A stretch of 64,000 nucleotides of DNA from Pegea sp. RAD2-039 (lineage: Eukaryota > Chordata > Thaliacea > Salpida > Salpidae). Below are positions 49,478 through 61,621 of the stretch, one piece after another. A model generated the notes under the pieces. The model did no database searches. It was given only the letters and a program-made list of their open reading frames with translations, and had not been told where the DNA came from. The DNA is taken from assembly GCA_034620365.1 (NCBI GenBank), contig JAQGEQ010000346.1, positions 1 to 64,000 of the forward strand, read 5' to 3'. The translations under genes and the position numbers were made by a program. How positions within the stretch are numbered: position 1 is the first letter of the stretch; every line of letters starts with the position of its first letter.

Positions 49478-49610
49478 ATTTATCTGAAAAGAGCACCTCC
49501 CGCTAACACACATTATCACGAATAACATCTATTAAGTCAGAAATATAGAAAGATGTAACACATGGTATTTTTCAAAGCATTACATACAAATATGGTTATG
49601 AATAATTACA
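49478..49610 (-). mobile_element. Degraded LINE 3' terminal fragment
   Basis: A diverged copy of the shared 3' end (GAGCACCTCCCGCTAACACA, then CACATGGTATTT); the TTACAATAAA core is lost. Confidence 0.75.
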
Positions 49611-49845
49611 TAAAATTATAATAATAATAAAATAATATATTATTGATGATGAATTTTTATTGAGTCTTATAAAGAAAATGAAGCCAAATTGAAAGCAATT
49701 TTATTAAACTGTTTATTGATGTTTAGATTAAACAGCTAAGAAGTCCATCAAATTTGAAATTTAAAATAATTTTTGAGGCTTTCTCCAAGTATATAAAAAG
49801 ACATAAAATCAAATATTAAAAAGATAATGAGATTGAAACTCAAGA

Positions 49846-51481
49846 TCAGATCTGTTGGAGTTCCCCACAGTGCTAAAAAAAGTCATAGATAAAGAAGAGA
49901 CAATATCAGATAGTGCTACTAACCGGTAAATCATAACAGTCTTTACGGATGTTAAAATCACAAAATGAAACGTGGCATTGAACAAGATTTGATGAAATGA
50001 GGGAATCTTCAGCTCCAACAAGTAGAGAAGACGCAAAGTTAAAAGTTGATCTACTTTTGGTTGATTGAGGATGACTAACTATAGAAGGAATGGAAGGACA
50101 TCCTTCTTCAATCAAAGCTATTGATAATTGAGGATCAGATCGATTTGATAATGAGCATTTTTTGATCTGTAAAAGAAACTGAAAAACCGAATTCTTATCT
50201 AATTTTATAAACTAACTTTTAGTATCACACCCGAAGCTGCAGTTTCAACTTTCACATAAATTCTGTCGCTCATTTTCAAAGGTTTTTTAATATTTGAAAT
50301 TGATTTGAGATAATTCTTATCTTTATACACTTTTATTGATGCACTGTAGTCTCCTTGAGTCAGAATTTGTGTTGAGATGTCACTGAAACAGAATATTAAA
50401 AATTTCACTCATAGATAAACGTTGAAAAGATTTGTTCCGTGTTTATTGTGAATCAACATTCAACGATTTTTTAAACAGCTTGAAAAGCAAAACCATTTTT
50501 CCCGTTTTCAGTTATAAGTTGATATCGAAACGTAAGCACTGATAGATATTAAAACGATTGTGTAAATATCATAAGTAGTCTTTAATATCATAAGAAGTCT
50601 TTAATATTTTCTTAAATGATTCCTTAGACTATTTGGAAGTTTTGAAACAAATATATAAAAACCTTTTATCAAAGTCAAATAGTTCTTAAAGTTTTTTAAT
50701 CTTTATATTTTTATTTATATTGAAAATATTTTTTTGTCAATATAAATTCTGAATTCTATGAACGTTTTAAATGATTAAATATTCATGTGACATAGAAAAA
50801 GCCATTTAATGAATGGCTGTAAGAAAAAAATCTTTAAAGTACTTTTAGTGATTATAAAGCTAAAAGTTTTAAACTGATTTAAATCAAAAGTTTTTTATTC
50901 TATATTTATTACAATTCTTTTTATTTTATCGTGAAATAAATTTTGTTTACGAACCGAGATATCAGTCCAATATTCAAACTGTGGATTTCTTCCAGTTTCT
51001 TATAAACACACGAGAATCTAATAGAAGTTGGTCTCTCGTGACTTACAGGTGTTCGACCTCCTAAATCAATTTTTAAAAGAACTAAAAACTCATAAACTTG
51101 TGATTCTTCATTTTCCTGAAAATTTACTATTCAGATCAAAAATATTTAATATTTGAAATTTACATATGATTTGTAAACACAATCTTTCAAATTACTCTTC
51201 ACTTCCCAAATATCTTTTTCTTTTCTTTCCCAAATACATGAATTTGAAGTTTTAAAAGATTTTCCATTTATCATCATTAATTTTTCTGGAGTATATTTGG
51301 TCATATTTCTGATATATTCATCACTGAATCTGTTTCAAAAGATTAATTTTTATTCATCACTTAAACTACTTCTCTACCTTGCTTTCATCTTTCCTCCATC
51401 ACAACTTATGTCGTGTCCCTTTTCACTTTTAGATCCAATCAAAAAACAACTTAAAACGAAAATTAAAACTTTTTCTTTCAT
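49846..51481 (-). CDS. Small secreted zona pellucida (ZP) domain protein
   Basis: Six coding exons in phase: 51378-51481, 51164-51329, 50955-51115, 50217-50382, 49924-50178 and 49846-49872, about 292 residues. A signal peptide (KVLIFVLSCFLIGS) starts the protein. ZP-N follows with HDISCDGGKMKA, the strand motif SIRFSCVYKK and a sequon NMT. ZP-C has LKMSDRIYVKVE, IEEGCPSIPS, an STFNFASSL strand and LVQCHVSFCDF. ZP domains polymerise into extracellular matrices or cuticle. No transmembrane helix or obvious furin site follows the domain: after DCYDLP only eight residues remain. This is unusual, since most ZP precursors are membrane-anchored. A further exon that I missed is possible. The ATG is 12 nt after an acceptor (AGTTTTACAG). 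Confidence 0.82.
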
Positions 51482-52414
51482 CACAAATTATATCTGTAAA
51501 ACTTTCGACAAAAAATACTTTAAACTGCTTCACGTGTTAATTTAAATGTAAACTTGAAAGCTAAAGATAAAAGCTAGGTTTCTTGCATATATATGTCCAC
51601 TTTGAGTGATTTTACTCAAGCTAATAACATAAAGTTTAGATCGGAAAACATAAATCACTAACTTCCTATTTTTATGTAACAACAACTACTCAATAACTTA
51701 ATATTTTAAAACTTAAGCAGATTCTGAAATGAGATTTTTTCACTAAAAAGCATTTTGCTGTAAACAGAATTTTAGAAATTAAAGTCTTATAAAAATATTT
51801 AATGGATTTGAAATTTATCTCAAGTCTTAACTTTGAAAAATTTTAAACAAATTATTAATTGATATCTAATTTTTTAATTTTTTTAATTGTTAGTTTATAA
51901 AAACTAATAACTTAAATATAGGAATAAGATTTTTTGCTATAGTAAAAACTAATAAGCAACCACCAATAATTCTTATTAAGTTTTAAGTAATAAAAGGTTA
52001 TTTACTTTTTTATATTAAAAGTTTTAAAAGATTTCTAAGTTTTATGAATTTTTTGTATAAATTAATATTTAATATTATTATTTTTATTGAATATAAATAC
52101 TTAAAAATTTAGAAATTTACGTTTAATTATTTGTTTGGAGATTTCTTAAAAAAATTGGATAAAAAAATATAATTTTTCAAAATTTTATTATTAAATAACT
52201 GAATTTCTTCAAAAATAATTGATTTAGAATTTTTAAGATTTTTATAATTAAAAAGTAGATTTCTAAACAGGATTAAAATTCTCACTACTTATGTCTTTGA
52301 TATTTTATTAATACAACGAAAATAGAAATTACCTCAATCAAATACATCAAAATTATTAATTTTCTTATCAATACCATCAACTACCAAAAAATATTTTCAA
52401 TTGCATGCTTTCAA
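51482..52414. other. AT-rich spacer
   Basis: 5' flank of the ZP gene and 3' flank of the receptor gene. No gene seen. Confidence 0.5.
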
Positions 52415-53290
52415 TCAGGTAATAGTCACAACTTTAATAGGAGAATGATGGGGTCGCTTTTCCTTCACTGTAGACTTGGGTTTGACTGCAATGATAATCA
52501 AACGAGTTTTCCAGTTTTCAAAGGAAAAGTTAAGAACTAGAAAGTTGAAGATACTGTTTAAACAAGCAGCAAAAGGTAGCAATGCAGCTTTAGTAAAAGG
52601 TAAATACCTTCCTGGTAAAGCAGCAATCGAAAGAAAGAAACAATCATTAAATAAAAATATTATCAAGCATCTCTTCAATCGATTGCAAACTCTTTTTAAT
52701 TTATCATGCCGTATACCTAATTGACTTTGATTATTTCTTATTTTGTTCAAAACCCATACAGACAACATAATAAAACAAATTCTACACATTATAGTTCCAA
52801 ACATTGTAGTTGTTGAAGTAGCCATCAATTGAAAAGAATAAGTATTATTTTTTTTACGTCCATCAAGTCCAATAACTTGGATATGAAAAGTTAATCTTGT
52901 TAATGAGAAAATTATTGTCAAAAAAAGGTTAAGTTTGCCGACCCAAATTAAAACTTGACTTTTGATTCTTAAACTTTTATATAAATCTTGAGTTCTTATC
53001 CACAGAACTGTTTGAATCCCACAGCAAATGAGAATTGACATAATGATATGTACATACATATTAATATACACATAAATACCAGCTACAGTTACACACTGAG
53101 ACACGACATTCCAAATACACAAGAAAAAAGTTTCTATAAAAATACAAAAAGCTGTCAATAAAATAAACTTATTATAAAAGTAAAGTTTTCTCTGGACATT
53201 TTTCTTGCTTGTTTTAGAAATGTTAATAGCGGCTACTAGTAGATATAAAGAAATCAGCACTAAAATTGAGTTTGGTATTGTTTCAAACAT
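52415..53290 (-). CDS. Orphan seven-helix receptor-like protein, intronless (paralog 1)
   Basis: A single 291-codon frame with seven hydrophobic segments: SILVLISLYLLVAAI, FILLTAFCIFIETFFLCIW, a Tyr-rich third (GIYVYINMYVHIIMSILICC), VLIWVGKLNLFLTIIFSL, a fifth around TTTMFGTIMCRICFIMLSVW, CLIIFLFNDCFFLSIAALP and SIFNFLVLNFSF, with a basic tail. No DRY motif and no NPxxY is visible; the seventh helix has LNSIFNFLVLNF. It shares KR-x(8-11)-N-D-x2-F-L-x4-L-P and F-x-x-W-K-x-R-L with the divergent neighbour at 54156, so the two are paralogs. It looks like a lineage-specific chemoreceptor-type GPCR, which I infer only from topology. Confidence 0.72.
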   Translation of the reverse strand: MFETIPNSILVLISLYLLVAAINISKTSKKNVQRKLYFYNKFILLTAFCIFIETFFLCIWNVVSQCVTVAGIYVYINMYVHIIMSILICCGIQTVLWIRTQDLYKSLRIKSQVLIWVGKLNLFLTIIFSLTRLTFHIQVIGLDGRKKNNTYSFQLMATSTTTMFGTIMCRICFIMLSVWVLNKIRNNQSQLGIRHDKLKRVCNRLKRCLIIFLFNDCFFLSIAALPGRYLPFTKAALLPFAACLNSIFNFLVLNFSFENWKTRLIIIAVKPKSTVKEKRPHHSPIKVVTIT

Positions 53291-53489
53291 TTTAATTAAA
53301 TTTGAGATTAGGGTGTGGTATTTATTAAGATTTTCTTTTTTCTTCTTTATCTCAAGTAAACAGGAAGTCGAAGATATCTTTGATTAGAAAAAAATGACTT
53401 TCTATCGAGAGCTAAGATAAATTTAAAGATTGAAATCTTATCTAGTTTAATTGAACTTAAATATTAATTTTTGTTTTATACAAGTCGAA

Positions 53490-53920
53490 AAACTATTTAT
53501 TTATTTATTCATTTATTACAATAAACGCAAAGGAGGGTACCTGAAGAGAGCACCTCTCGCTAACACACATTCTCACAAATAACATCTATTTAGTTAAAAA
53601 TATAGAAAGCAAAAGATGTAACACATGTTATTTCAGTAGTCCTTAAAGCATATAACAGTAAACAATTACATGGAATGTTAATAATATGAAAAAGTGAAAA
53701 ATTCACAGTTTAGAAATGAGAATGTTGGAAATATTATAACGATTCAACTTCTTTTTAAACAACGCGAGCGACTTCGACTTGACAATGTCTGATGGCAGCT
53801 GGTTCCAAGTACTAATTGTGCGGTATCAGAATAAATTTGCTCTGACCAATGTACCAGGTGATATGAGCTTATAAAGATGTAATATGTGTCGTTTGAGTTG
53901 ATATAATTTGAGGGAGTTTT
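53490..53920 (-). mobile_element. LINE 3' end between the two receptor genes
   Basis: TTTATTACAATAAACGCAAAG, then GAGCACCTCTCGCTAACACA and on to TTTGAGTTGATATAATTTGAG; about 430 bp, minus orientation. Confidence 0.88.
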
Positions 53921-54155
53921 AAATTGATTCATTTAACGATTTAATGTTTAGAATTTTAGATATTATAGCTTTAAGCAGAAAAGCGTTTAAATTTTTAAAA
54001 TAACATCTGTTTGGTTTAATGTCAAAAGCTTTAAGCAAAAATAAAAGGTAAAAGCTTCAAAAACGTTTTTTAAAAGCATATAACAAACATCCATGCTTTA
54101 TTTTTGAAATGAATTTTTAATGTAAAAGTTATAAAAGAAAAAAATTGAGGTATTC

Positions 54156-55109
54156 ATGGTAGATTCATTTCAGTTGACAATTATAGTAGAAGTCGAAATA
54201 ATGTTGGCACTAGTTACGGTTATTCCGTTACTTGTGATTACTATTTACTTAATTATTGTTTCTGCAATGTTTTGTTTGCGTAAACGAAAAGCTGCCGGTA
54301 AAGTGAAGCTGTATGATAAGTTAGTTTTAACAACTGCATCGGCGGTTCTTTTACAAGTCACGTTTCTACTTGGAGGCGTTCTTAGTAATAAAAGGTTAGA
54401 TAATTGGAGATTCAATCTCGTTTATGCCTTTATTAGAAGTATTTTTGGTGCTGCTAGTAGATGTATTGTTCAATTGACGTTATGGTTTCAAATGAGATGT
54501 ATTTTTAGCGGTCGAAGTTGCAATCAAAAGAACTATAGTTATCTGATTGGAAATATATCCGCAGGTTCTTTGATAGTTGCATCCACTGTTAGCTTGGTCG
54601 CTCATGTCTGTACTGAAGCCTTTAAATTAAAAGTCCTTTCTTGGACCTTACCCTGCCAAACATTCCTATGGATTAAACTGGTTCTTGTCTTTTGTCATTT
54701 GATTGATTTGTCTTCAAAAATGACTTTGATTGCATTGGTATTATATGAAGTTCTTCGTCAAAACCGGTGCAACTTTCAGAATGGTTTCAGTTGTGCCGAA
54801 CTTAAAGCTGTTGCTAAGCGTATGGTTATATGTATGATGCTTGCTCTTATCAATGACTTTGGTTTTCTTGCTGTGTCTCTACTTCCTAAGATTGAAGATA
54901 ATGCTCTTCAAGCCGAGCTTTTACCTTCATCTTCATGTATAAATAGTTCAGCAAATTTGTTAGTTCTTATCATCTCTTTTCCAACTTGGAAAGAAAGACT
55001 TTTTCCGTTTTGGAAAGAAACTACTCAAGAAAGCGACAGGACAGCAACTCAAAGTAAACAAGCTGCAACAGTTTGTACCGTCGATGGTAATACAACTCAA
55101 CATACATAA
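54156..55109 (+). CDS. Orphan seven-helix receptor-like protein, intronless (paralog 2)
   Basis: A single 317-codon frame. Hydrophobic segments include LALVTVIPLLVITIYLIIVS, KLVLTTASAVLLQVTFLLGG, SRCIVQLTLWFQM, IGNISAGSLIVASTVSLVAH, LVLVFCHLIDLSSKMTLIAL, VICMMLALINDFGFLAVSLL and SSANLLVLIISF, then a Ser/Thr/Gln-rich tail. KLYDKLVLTTA aligns with LYFYNKFILLTA of paralog 1, and KRMVICMMLALINDFGFL with KRCLIIFLFNDCFFL. The pair is head to head, 865 bp apart, with a LINE end between. Class A hallmarks are absent, so the call is a divergent GPCR-like family without known ligand. Confidence 0.72.
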   Translation: MVDSFQLTIIVEVEIMLALVTVIPLLVITIYLIIVSAMFCLRKRKAAGKVKLYDKLVLTTASAVLLQVTFLLGGVLSNKRLDNWRFNLVYAFIRSIFGAASRCIVQLTLWFQMRCIFSGRSCNQKNYSYLIGNISAGSLIVASTVSLVAHVCTEAFKLKVLSWTLPCQTFLWIKLVLVFCHLIDLSSKMTLIALVLYEVLRQNRCNFQNGFSCAELKAVAKRMVICMMLALINDFGFLAVSLLPKIEDNALQAELLPSSSCINSSANLLVLIISFPTWKERLFPFWKETTQESDRTATQSKQAATVCTVDGNTTQHT

Positions 55110-55910
55110 AATAGTGAAAACTTAATTTAGTTTGTGAAGCTAATAGAACTGAAGTCTTGCATGCTTGTTCTTTATCAAATATATGTAGTTTAAAAATTCA
55201 TAATTAAATCAAAATTTTTCCTAATTACATCATTACGACTAACAACTCTTTTTGTTTATATTGTGAGATTATTGTGTTGATGAATAGATATGTTAACCTT
55301 TGAAACGATATCCAATTTTAAAGATTTGTTTTTTGGTTTGTTGTTTCTGCATTCAATTGTCTAATCAATTTTTAAAACTGTAAATTACTTTCACATCAAA
55401 CCAGTGATTTGTTTAAACTGTGAAAACAAATTGTGAAAGCTATTTCAATTTATGAAATATTAAAAAGCTTTTCGACCGCCATTAAAAACAACAAAATCAA
55501 ACTTTTGTATTTCTTTAGTTTTTTGAAAATGCATTTGAACAATTTATTATAAATTTTTTAATTATTTAACTTAAAAAGGTTGAGATAGTTGGATAATTAA
55601 AAAAGATGAATAAATCAGTGTAAGCTAAGCTTTTAATAACTGACTTGTTTATAGAAAATTAAAAAGCAGTCTTTTAATCTTTTCTTGATTTACAAAAAAA
55701 AATATTTTCAAAAAATTAAATCCTCTAAAAAATTGAGATGATGTCTTTTAAATCTTTCAACAAATTTTGAAAATTATTAAAAAAACAGTTTATAAAAAAA
55801 ATCACAAAATAATTTTCGCTAAATTTTATTAATTCATTTCCAAAATTTTTAAATATTTTCTAAAAACTTTTTTGAAAGATTATTTAATTTGAAATAAGAT
55901 CTTTGCTAAT
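55110..55910. other. AT-rich spacer
   Basis: Convergent 3' flanks of the receptor (+) and phosphatase (-) genes. No gene seen. Confidence 0.5.
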
Positions 55911-58606
55911 TTAAAAAGATCTTTTTGAAAATTTTCGTTCACAGACTTCTTTTGAAGACGCTGCGGAAAAATATTCTAAAATACCAAGTGTGACATATCT
56001 TCTAAAAATTTGATATTCGCAGAGATTTCGACCTTCAGTTTCAAATATTACAAAATTGAATGAAAAAAATAGAAAAATACCTTTGCAAAAATTCGTCTTA
56101 TTCGTTACATTTTTTCCATTGAAAAGAATTTTGATAAAAAGTTTTCTATTCGGGGATTCCCAGAGTTCGAAAACAAGACGAGATGCGAATTTGGGCCAGC
56201 TAAGAATAAGAGTTTGAAATATATAAGTTTCTAAGAGGGGACTTACCCATATTCAGGTAAATGTAATGATTGTAAAAGAGGCCTCATCGTAAGATCATGA
56301 GTTGAATAGATGATAAATTTTTGAGATTTATGAGATCTATGAATAACTTTATTAATTGAATCTACAATATTTTCTAACATAGGTAACATAAGTAGCATAG
56401 ATCCATTTCTATTTGCTCCAAGTTCATTTGCTGATCTATAAATTTGTATTTTGTAAATTTGAATTTTTGTATTTATGTTTTTACTTTTCAGAACTTTCGT
56501 ATAACTTCAAGAGAGTGTTAAAATCCTTATCAGTTGGACATTGATTCTTACAAGGAATTGAAAGCATTTTACAATGAAATCCAACAATTAAAGAATCGAT
56601 CAAAGTTTCTAAGAAGTCGATACAAATTAAACTCAAAGTTAAAATTATCAACAAACAATAATTATCAACTTGCTTGTTCGCAAAGGTAAACTAAACTGTT
56701 TTGCTAAAAGCTGGACAGTTTTTGATTTCTTATTATATTGTTCATCTAATTTAACTGAATCAATCAACGCATTTGCATATGGACAATAACAATTATCTCC
56801 ACAGAACTTATAGGTAGGAACAAATCGAACTTTTACCTAGAAAGTAAACATTATTCAAATATCAATGCATACATGAGCTTACTTACAGAGTTGGTATAGT
56901 TAGGAAAGAAAGCTTTTAAAAGACCAGTCCCACTTTGTTTAGTTCTTTGGGTTTGAGTGGTAATCAAAATTATTTTATTTTTCAAGTTTTTGTAGAACTT
57001 CTCGTGTCTTGAGTACTTTTTTTGAAGTATTAATCCGTTATGTATTTGCTGTGCCTGGTAATTTAAAGCTTATTTTTTTTTGTATATCTAAAATGCTTTT
57101 TAATTTTTCATTATCGTTTAGTTTCTGATCTTCATAAATAATTCAAATGTATTTAAAAGGATCTTATAATACTTCCTACACCTTTATCTCAAAAATTTAT
57201 CTTTTAATTAAACTTACTAATCCAAGGATAGTTAGTTGACCAGAAGAACAAGTTTTTGAAGAGGTGTAAGGGATTAAATCTTTATTGTTCAATTGTTTAA
57301 TTAATTCATCTAGAGTTTGATTTGGGTAAATCTTAGATAATTGCTCAAATTTTTCTAAAAAAAGTTTAGATTTCAAGATGTTAAAAGCTGAAAATTAGGT
57401 AGAAAACAGAAAGTTATTTTCTAAATTTGAAGCTTATTTTGTTAATTTATTTAAAAATATTTAAAATTAACATTAATTAAGATAAATTTAAGGATTTATA
57501 CAAACTTTTATTGAAGTCGCAGAAGTCGATTTTATGATTAAATTTTTTGTAAAGATCAAAATTAAGTGGTGTTCTGTCACCATGTCTAGTCACCAATTGA
57601 ACCTGAATTAGTTTCATGTTCTCTTCTCCTGAACAATTTCAAAGAATTTTCATCAATAGAGAATTTTGTGAATCATACAAAAGAAAAACGGATTTAGAAA
57701 AGAGGGTGCATCAAATAAATAAATTGTTAAGACGAAATGTTATCTAATAAACCTTTTAAAATTTCCACACTGTAATTACTGTCAATTTTTTTCCCAATGT
57801 TGACATTATGATTACAGATTATCACATAAAATTTCAATTTTATGTTCAAACAGATTTCAATGTTATATAAAGTTGGATTTTGAAGTAAATAGATAAATTT
57901 ATTTTGGAATGTTTCAAAAACTTAATTAAAAATTTTTTAAAAACCTTCTTCTGCTTTTACTTCGTTTTCTGGAATGTTACAGAATGAAAAGGACAATTTT
58001 CTTGAAGAGGTTGAATTATCTATTTTGATAAAAAACATCTAGTTTATATTCATCTTAATTTAGAATAGACAAATAAACTTGTTTATTGGTTAAATATAAA
58101 TGCAAAAATATATAAATAATCAAAAATTTAAAAACTAAAGCAATTATTTTCTGTATGTATCAATTAGTAGAAATTAATTAGTTTGAAAAATCAAACCTTG
58201 GTCAAACTTTGAATCAAATTTCTTTAAAGTTTTTTCAATTTCAAATTCTGTAAAAAACATTTAAATAATCAAAGATTTCTCAGTTTTGTAATTATCAAAA
58301 ATTTATTAGTTTTTATTTAATTACTAAAACTTTTTTGGAAAACAAATATATTTTCACTCAATCAATTTTAGATTAACAGCATAAAGTTAAATTAGTTTTA
58401 AATTTATAATTCATTTTATTTGGACAACTAAATTTAGAAAACAAATTTAATTTTTTTATTGTTTTAAAACATAAGTTTGATCTTGTATACATCATCAAAC
58501 AAATACCTGATATATTTTTTGAAAACATCATCAGTAAAGATAAAACAAAACAAATCAACAAAAAGGAAATCCATAGTTTACTTGACTTGAGATATCTCAT
58601 AAACAT
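55911..58606 (-). CDS. PXYLP1: 2-phosphoxylose phosphatase 1 (PXYLP1)-like histidine acid phosphatase
   Basis: Ten coding exons in phase: 58507-58606, 58197-58247, 57945-58019, 57506-57628, 57218-57387, 56887-57054, 56692-56836, 56485-56608, 56247-56435 and 55911-56199, about 477 residues (human PXYLP1 480). PXYLP1 is a Golgi type II membrane enzyme that removes the phosphate on xylose of the glycosaminoglycan linker. A signal anchor (LWISFLLICFVLSLLMMF) lies at about 11-28. RHGDRTP, with the nucleophilic His, is at about 90-96. CSSGQLTILGL and TQTQRTKQSGTGLL are family motifs. ELGANRNGSMLLMLP leads to STHDLTMRPLL, the HD pair at about 365. WPKFASRLVFELWE follows. Another lipid or peptide acid phosphatase of this clan is possible. 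In the last exon a 48-nt in-frame stretch beginning GTATTT could be a further intron. Confidence 0.87.
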
Positions 58607-59791
58607 TTAAATAAAATGGTATTTCCTAAAAATAATCATTATTAATTGATAAATAAAAAAGTCCAGAAAAAGCTGCAGCTTAAATATTTGCCAAGTGATA
58701 ATTTATTTATGCTTTAAACATATTTGTTTATTAAGCAAACAAAATAAAATGAATTTTATTTGCTCAGTAACATTATTAGTTAAGTGAAGAAAATTTTAAG
58801 ATTCTAATTTTTTAAAACAGAATAATCTAAAAAGTTTATTTCTAAATTTGCTAGAAAAATAAATATTTACTATCATTATATTGTATATATATTACATTGC
58901 AATACGTTGCAGCACCAATTATTAAATATATTTGAAAATACACAAAGCGTGACCACAAACTTTGTTTTCGGGTGAATCCCCTTATTAAAAAAAAAACTTT
59001 TAATTTAAATTCTTTAAAAATTAAATTAAGTGTTAATTAAAGACATACTTAATTAAAATACATTTTAATTTATATATATTTTTAATTATTGTATTTGTTA
59101 GTATAAAAAAAATTATTTTAAAGTTATTTTAAGGTTTTTATGTTAAAAGTTTATTCAAAATGAGTAAAAAATTTAAAGAATTTGCAATTACAAGTCTGCT
59201 TATATAAAAAGTTCAACTTAATAAATGTTAAAAAACTGATTATAATGAAAATTAAAAATATTTTTGCCACGTTGTAAACTAATCTTTATGATTTTCATCA
59301 TTTGTAGACTTGTTCTGAGCAGATCTTGGTTTGAAGAACAAAAGTCGACTAAGTCGACGCCGTTACTTTAAAAAGGTAAAAACTTACCTTTTTGCATTAA
59401 AAATCATTGGTTTAAACTCAGACGTTTTTGCTTTATCCACAAATAAATGTAACATTAGCAATTTTTATCTAAATTAACAACAAACTCAAGCAATGAAAAT
59501 GAAACCTGAATTGCTGACTAAATAAATTACAAAATTCAATTTCTCTAAACACTTTAAAACAAATGACAATCTAGTTAAATAGTTAAGAATAAGCTTCCTG
59601 TGAACGGATAGTGACGCAAAAGAGAAATAAACCTGAAACGTTTTAAACATATTAGTATATTGTTTGAAACAAAACTTTTTAAAAACAAAGAAAAGTAGAA
59701 AATATCTTCACATTTGTAAATGGTTTTATTTCGAAAGCGTGAAAAGTATTTAATTACAAAATTTAATGGTTAATTATTTAACAAAAGGAAT
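58607..59791. other. AT-rich spacer
   Basis: 5' flank of the phosphatase, with a minus-strand acceptor at 58626-58627 (TGATTTTTAG), and 3' flank of RAE1 copy 2. No gene seen. Confidence 0.5.
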
Positions 59792-61621
59792 TCATCGGCT
59801 AGTTTTTCGTTGCTTCATTTCATCTCCTAAGTTCCGGAGAAGAATTCGATTCTTGTGTTGAGAATTGTTGTGTTCATGCCCCTAAAAAACCATCAAATTA
59901 ATCTAAAGACACTCCTGATTGGCTAGTTACTTTCGACCAATCATAACTAGCTGCATATGCAAATATTGTGCCAGCAGGATTGATAGCACAAGCTGAAATA
60001 GGAAGATCCAGTTGTTCAGATCCTTTCAGTTTTGTTCTTGCATCTTTATCCCAAAATGCAAACTTTCCATCTGATCCCACAGTTGCTAGAGTCCCATAAG
60101 TTGGATGAATAGCGATTTGATTAACCTGTAACCATGGAAAAGTAAACAAAATTGAAATTTTGATGAAGAATCAACTCACAGCATAAATATCTTGAACTGA
60201 TGTCTCTGTACTACGATGGCATTTGAAAGTGAAGTTGTCTTTGCTAAAAATAAAGATTAAAAACTGAAAGATTTGATAGAAAGACTCACGGTGAAGAAGG
60301 TTGGATGTATTGAATCGCCACGCGACCTTCAATACTTCCCAAAGCAAATCCTATAGGAGTGCTCTGACTCTTATCTTTAAAGATACTGATGCAACGATGC
60401 TGTTGTAATAGAAGATGTTGATGTTAGAAGTTAAGAGAAGTAACTAACTTGAAACTTAAGAGGTGATTCTTGTTTCTGAAATTCAGTTGGTTCATTTTCA
60501 AGCTTTAAACAGTAAAGACGTCGATCAGCGCAACCAATCATCGCCATCGGATATTTCTGTGAAAGATCAACAACAACTAAATGAAGAAGAAGTGATGAAT
60601 CAACTCACAACATCCGCACAATAAACTCTTTCACTCAAATTGATTGTTTTCATTGGAGAAGCTTGTCTAGTGTCCCAGAACTACAAATTGATAAATATTA
60701 TCATCAATTCGACGAATTATTATAAAAATATAAAAGATTTGTTTACTTTTACAGTCTTATCCCAACTACCAGTCATCAAACAGGAGTAATTAGGAGCTTT
60801 AATCCAATGACATGTTTTGATTGGTTGGTCATGTTGAGCAACCTACAAATTGAATGAAACTTTTATCAGCAAATAAATTTGTAATTATTTTACTTGAACA
60901 CATTGGTTAGAACCAAGATCCCACATTTTAGCAGTTTTATCAGCTGATGCTAAAAAAACTTTAGAAATATCCTGAAAAGAAGACAGATTAATAAATAAAA
61001 GATTCCGATGAAAGATTTGATCTTACATCACTCCAACATACATCCAAGATAGGTCCCTGAGCTGTTTGTTGAGCCTTAGGTGTGGTCTGTCCTGAATTTT
61101 CAATTTGCCAGCATCGAACCTGATAATTTCAACCAATCAACAAACAGTTGAGTTTGTTGTGACAAGTTTTATTGAATGTAAAAGCCATTCACAATTTAGT
61201 TGATAATTTAAATTAGAAGCACACAACAACCTAACTTCTAGTATCACAAAGTCACTTACATCATTAGCCCATGAACCAGCTATTAAAAAATTTCCTTGCA
61301 TACCACTTGGTCCAAACTCAATAGAACTGATACTATCATCTGGTGGGCTAGATACTTCAATATCATGCATAGGGTTATGACTCCCAGTTGCTAAATTCAA
61401 TAAATATAATTTTGTAAATAGAATTGAAAGATCATCAATTTGAATTTAATTTGAAAACTTGTTACATAATATATTTATAAGAATTTTGGAAAAAAGTGAA
61501 ATTTGAGAAATAGCAAAACATTTATATTCTTTATAAAGTATTATTAAATTAAAAAGTAAAAAAAAAACTTACATTTGTTATTAGATTTAGCACCAAAGCT
61601 TGACCCTCCAAATAAACTCAT
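59792..61621 (-). CDS. RAE1: mRNA export factor RAE1 (Gle2), copy 2
   Basis: Eleven coding exons in phase: 61573-61621, 61260-61390, 61027-61119, 60894-60971, 60747-60842, 60609-60680, 60449-60556, 60290-60399, 60180-60243, 59931-60125 and 59792-59881, about 361 residues. It carries the same WD40 signatures as copy 1 and the same intron positions, except that the 21-nt microexon is lacking (its place is plain intron with the splice signals changed). Several introns are nearly identical to copy 1, including the one after GSWAND. Differences cluster in exon 1 ([16 protein letters not shown]), in the [10 protein letters not shown] loop (3 residues shorter), at VNQIAIHP and [10 protein letters not shown], and in the last exon ([10 protein letters not shown], tail QRKTSR). 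The frame is open throughout. An acceptor lies 34 nt before the ATG. Confidence 0.95.
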
